Source: DAONDZ01 sp964517555 (GTDB lineage Bacteria; Patescibacteriota; Patescibacteriia; Patescibacteriales; UBA12465). From it: DNA of 6,238 nucleotides. Every line of letters starts with the position of its first letter. Within the stretch, counting starts at the first letter, position 1. A model generated the notes under the pieces. It ran no database searches, was not told the origin of the DNA, and worked only from the letters and a program-made list of their open reading frames with translations. Below, in pieces: positions 5,305-6,238 of this stretch. The stretch is taken from assembly GCA_964517555.1 (NCBI GenBank), contig CAZFEF010000030.1, positions 1-6,238 of the forward strand, given 5' to 3'. The translations under genes and the position numbers were made by a program.

Positions 5305-6238
5305 ATGTCTAAGGATTATTACAAAATTTTAGGAGTGGACAAGACGGCTAGCGCTGATCAGCTTAAGGTTGCTTTTCGGAAGCTAGCGCATACGCATCAT
5401 CCTGATAAAGGTGGTGATGCGGAAAAATTTAAAGAAATTAATGAAGCCTATCAAGTTCTTAGCAATCCGGAGAAACGACAGCAATATGATCGCTTCGGTT
5501 CTGAATCTTTCTCTGGCGGCAATGGGTTTAATTGGCAGAACTTTAATCAGGGAAATGCTAATTTTGATTTCGGCGATATCGGTGATATGTTTGGTGGTTT
5601 TTCTGATATGTTTGGTTTTGGCCAAGGCCGCCGTAGTGCTGCATCTAATCATGATGGCCGTAGTTTGGAAATGGCTTTAACCATTGATTTCACTGAAGCG
5701 GTTTTTGGCGCCCAAAAAGAGATTAGCTATCAGCGCCATACCGTTTGTCCTGATTGTCGAGGGGCTGGCGGTGATCCTAAGGCTAAAGTAGAAGACTGTC
5801 GCAGTTGCGGCGGTCGTGGCCGCGTAGTGCGTTTGCAACGGACTATTTTAGGCAGTGTCCAAGTAGAAACCATTTGTCCTGATTGTCAGGGAGAGGGGAA
5901 AAAATATTCACGTCTCTGCGACCAATGCTCTGGCCGCGGTATAGTTCGTGAGCAGGCCAAACTAAAGGTAAAAATTCCAGCCGGGATTAACAATGGGGAG
6001 ACTATCAGATTGAAGGATCAAGGTGAGGCCGGGGTAAAGGGTGGAAACTTTGGTGATCTATTCTTACATATCAGGGTCAAAGAGCACAAGAAATTTGTTC
6101 GGGATAATGATAATATTTTAAGCCAAGAAGAAATCGGGGTTAAGCAGGCCATTTTAGGAGATAAGATTGAAGTCGATACGGTTGATGGACCGGTGACTTT
6201 AAAAATTCCAGCTGGCACCCAACCCAATACTACTTTCA
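5305..6238 (+). CDS. dnaJ: DnaJ (Hsp40) cochaperone, 3' end outside window
   Basis: DnaJ delivers substrates to DnaK and triggers its ATP hydrolysis. The frame stays open to the window end, giving 311 complete codons of an expected 360-380. The J-domain (MSKDYYKILGV to about 70) has HPD at 32-34, followed by KGGD. The Gly/Phe-rich region spans about 71-110 (GFNWQNF, FGDIGDMFGGFSDMFGFGQG). The zinc region has all four CxxCxGxG motifs: CPDCRGAG (148), CRSCGGRG (165), CPDCQGEG (191) and CDQCSGRG (205). The C-terminal substrate-binding domain starts with KLKVKIPAGINNGETIRLKD and continues through GNFGDLFLHIRVKEH and a second IPAGTQPNTTF at the window edge. This is a canonical type I DnaJ with nothing lost so far. 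ATG 5305 is the only good start; an AGGA at 5288-5291 is 13 nt away, far for a ribosome site. Transcription must read through the hairpin just upstream, unless an unseen promoter lies inside dnaK. Confidence 0.95.
   Translation, partial: MSKDYYKILGVDKTASADQLKVAFRKLAHTHHPDKGGDAEKFKEINEAYQVLSNPEKRQQYDRFGSESFSGGNGFNWQNFNQGNANFDFGDIGDMFGGFSDMFGFGQGRRSAASNHDGRSLEMALTIDFTEAVFGAQKEISYQRHTVCPDCRGAGGDPKAKVEDCRSCGGRGRVVRLQRTILGSVQVETICPDCQGEGKKYSRLCDQCSGRGIVREQAKLKVKIPAGINNGETIRLKDQGEAGVKGGNFGDLFLHIRVKEHKKFVRDNDNILSQEEIGVKQAILGDKIEVDTVDGPVTLKIPAGTQPNTTF

Noticed and set aside
5411..5680. Open frames on both strands within the J-domain and Gly/Phe region of dnaJ.
   Set aside because: They are out-of-frame or antisense to an excellent DnaJ match and have Met/Ile/Leu-rich low-quality products.
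1..6238. Alternative genetic code (TGA as glycine or tryptophan).
   Set aside because: No in-frame TGA occurs in any supported gene, including glycine-rich ones, and all visible stops are TAA.

Overview
The window shows the main heat-shock chaperone operon of a bacterium, preceded by the 3' end of a gene for a repetitive surface-type protein. All genes lie on the + strand. The most likely source is a Candidate Phyla Radiation (Patescibacteria/Parcubacteria-like) genome. This is inferred from the shortened HrcA, the compact gene spacing, the scarcity of Shine-Dalgarno sites, AT-rich junctions, and a GLUG-repeat protein next door. The lineage is a judgement from style, not from a marker gene. 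Every visible stop codon is TAA, and no in-frame TGA occurs in glycine-rich reading frames, so nothing suggests the TGA-as-glycine code of Gracilibacteria/SR1.

Positions 1-1360 encode the C-terminal part of a GLUG-motif protein whose 5' end is outside the window. Family-like sequence runs in one frame to about 216, then continues in the +1 frame to the stop at 1360. The gene is therefore frameshifted, by mutation, assembly error or recoding. A hairpin terminator at 1380-1409 closes it.

Positions 1408-1468 hold a compact control region. A perfect CIRCE operator (9-bp arms, 9-bp spacer) carries the -35 box TTGACA inside its spacer, and TATAAT follows 17 bp later. The predicted transcript starts only about 14 nt before the hrcA start codon.

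Positions 1468-6238 carry hrcA (internally shortened repressor), grpE (nucleotide exchange factor), hsp20 (small heat-shock protein), an unrecognised 67-residue single-helix membrane protein, dnaK, and the first 311 codons of dnaJ. HrcA should bind CIRCE and block RNA polymerase under normal conditions. On heat stress the operon would supply a holdase (Hsp20) and the complete DnaK-DnaJ-GrpE refolding cycle. Genes from hrcA to dnaK are separated by 1-66 nt. A strong hairpin between dnaK and dnaJ probably reduces dnaJ transcription relative to dnaK.

I see no clearly new multi-gene system. The points most worth a second look are the pilin-like small membrane protein inside the chaperone operon, the shortened HrcA, the operator/promoter overlap, the dnaK-dnaJ hairpin and the GLUG frameshift.
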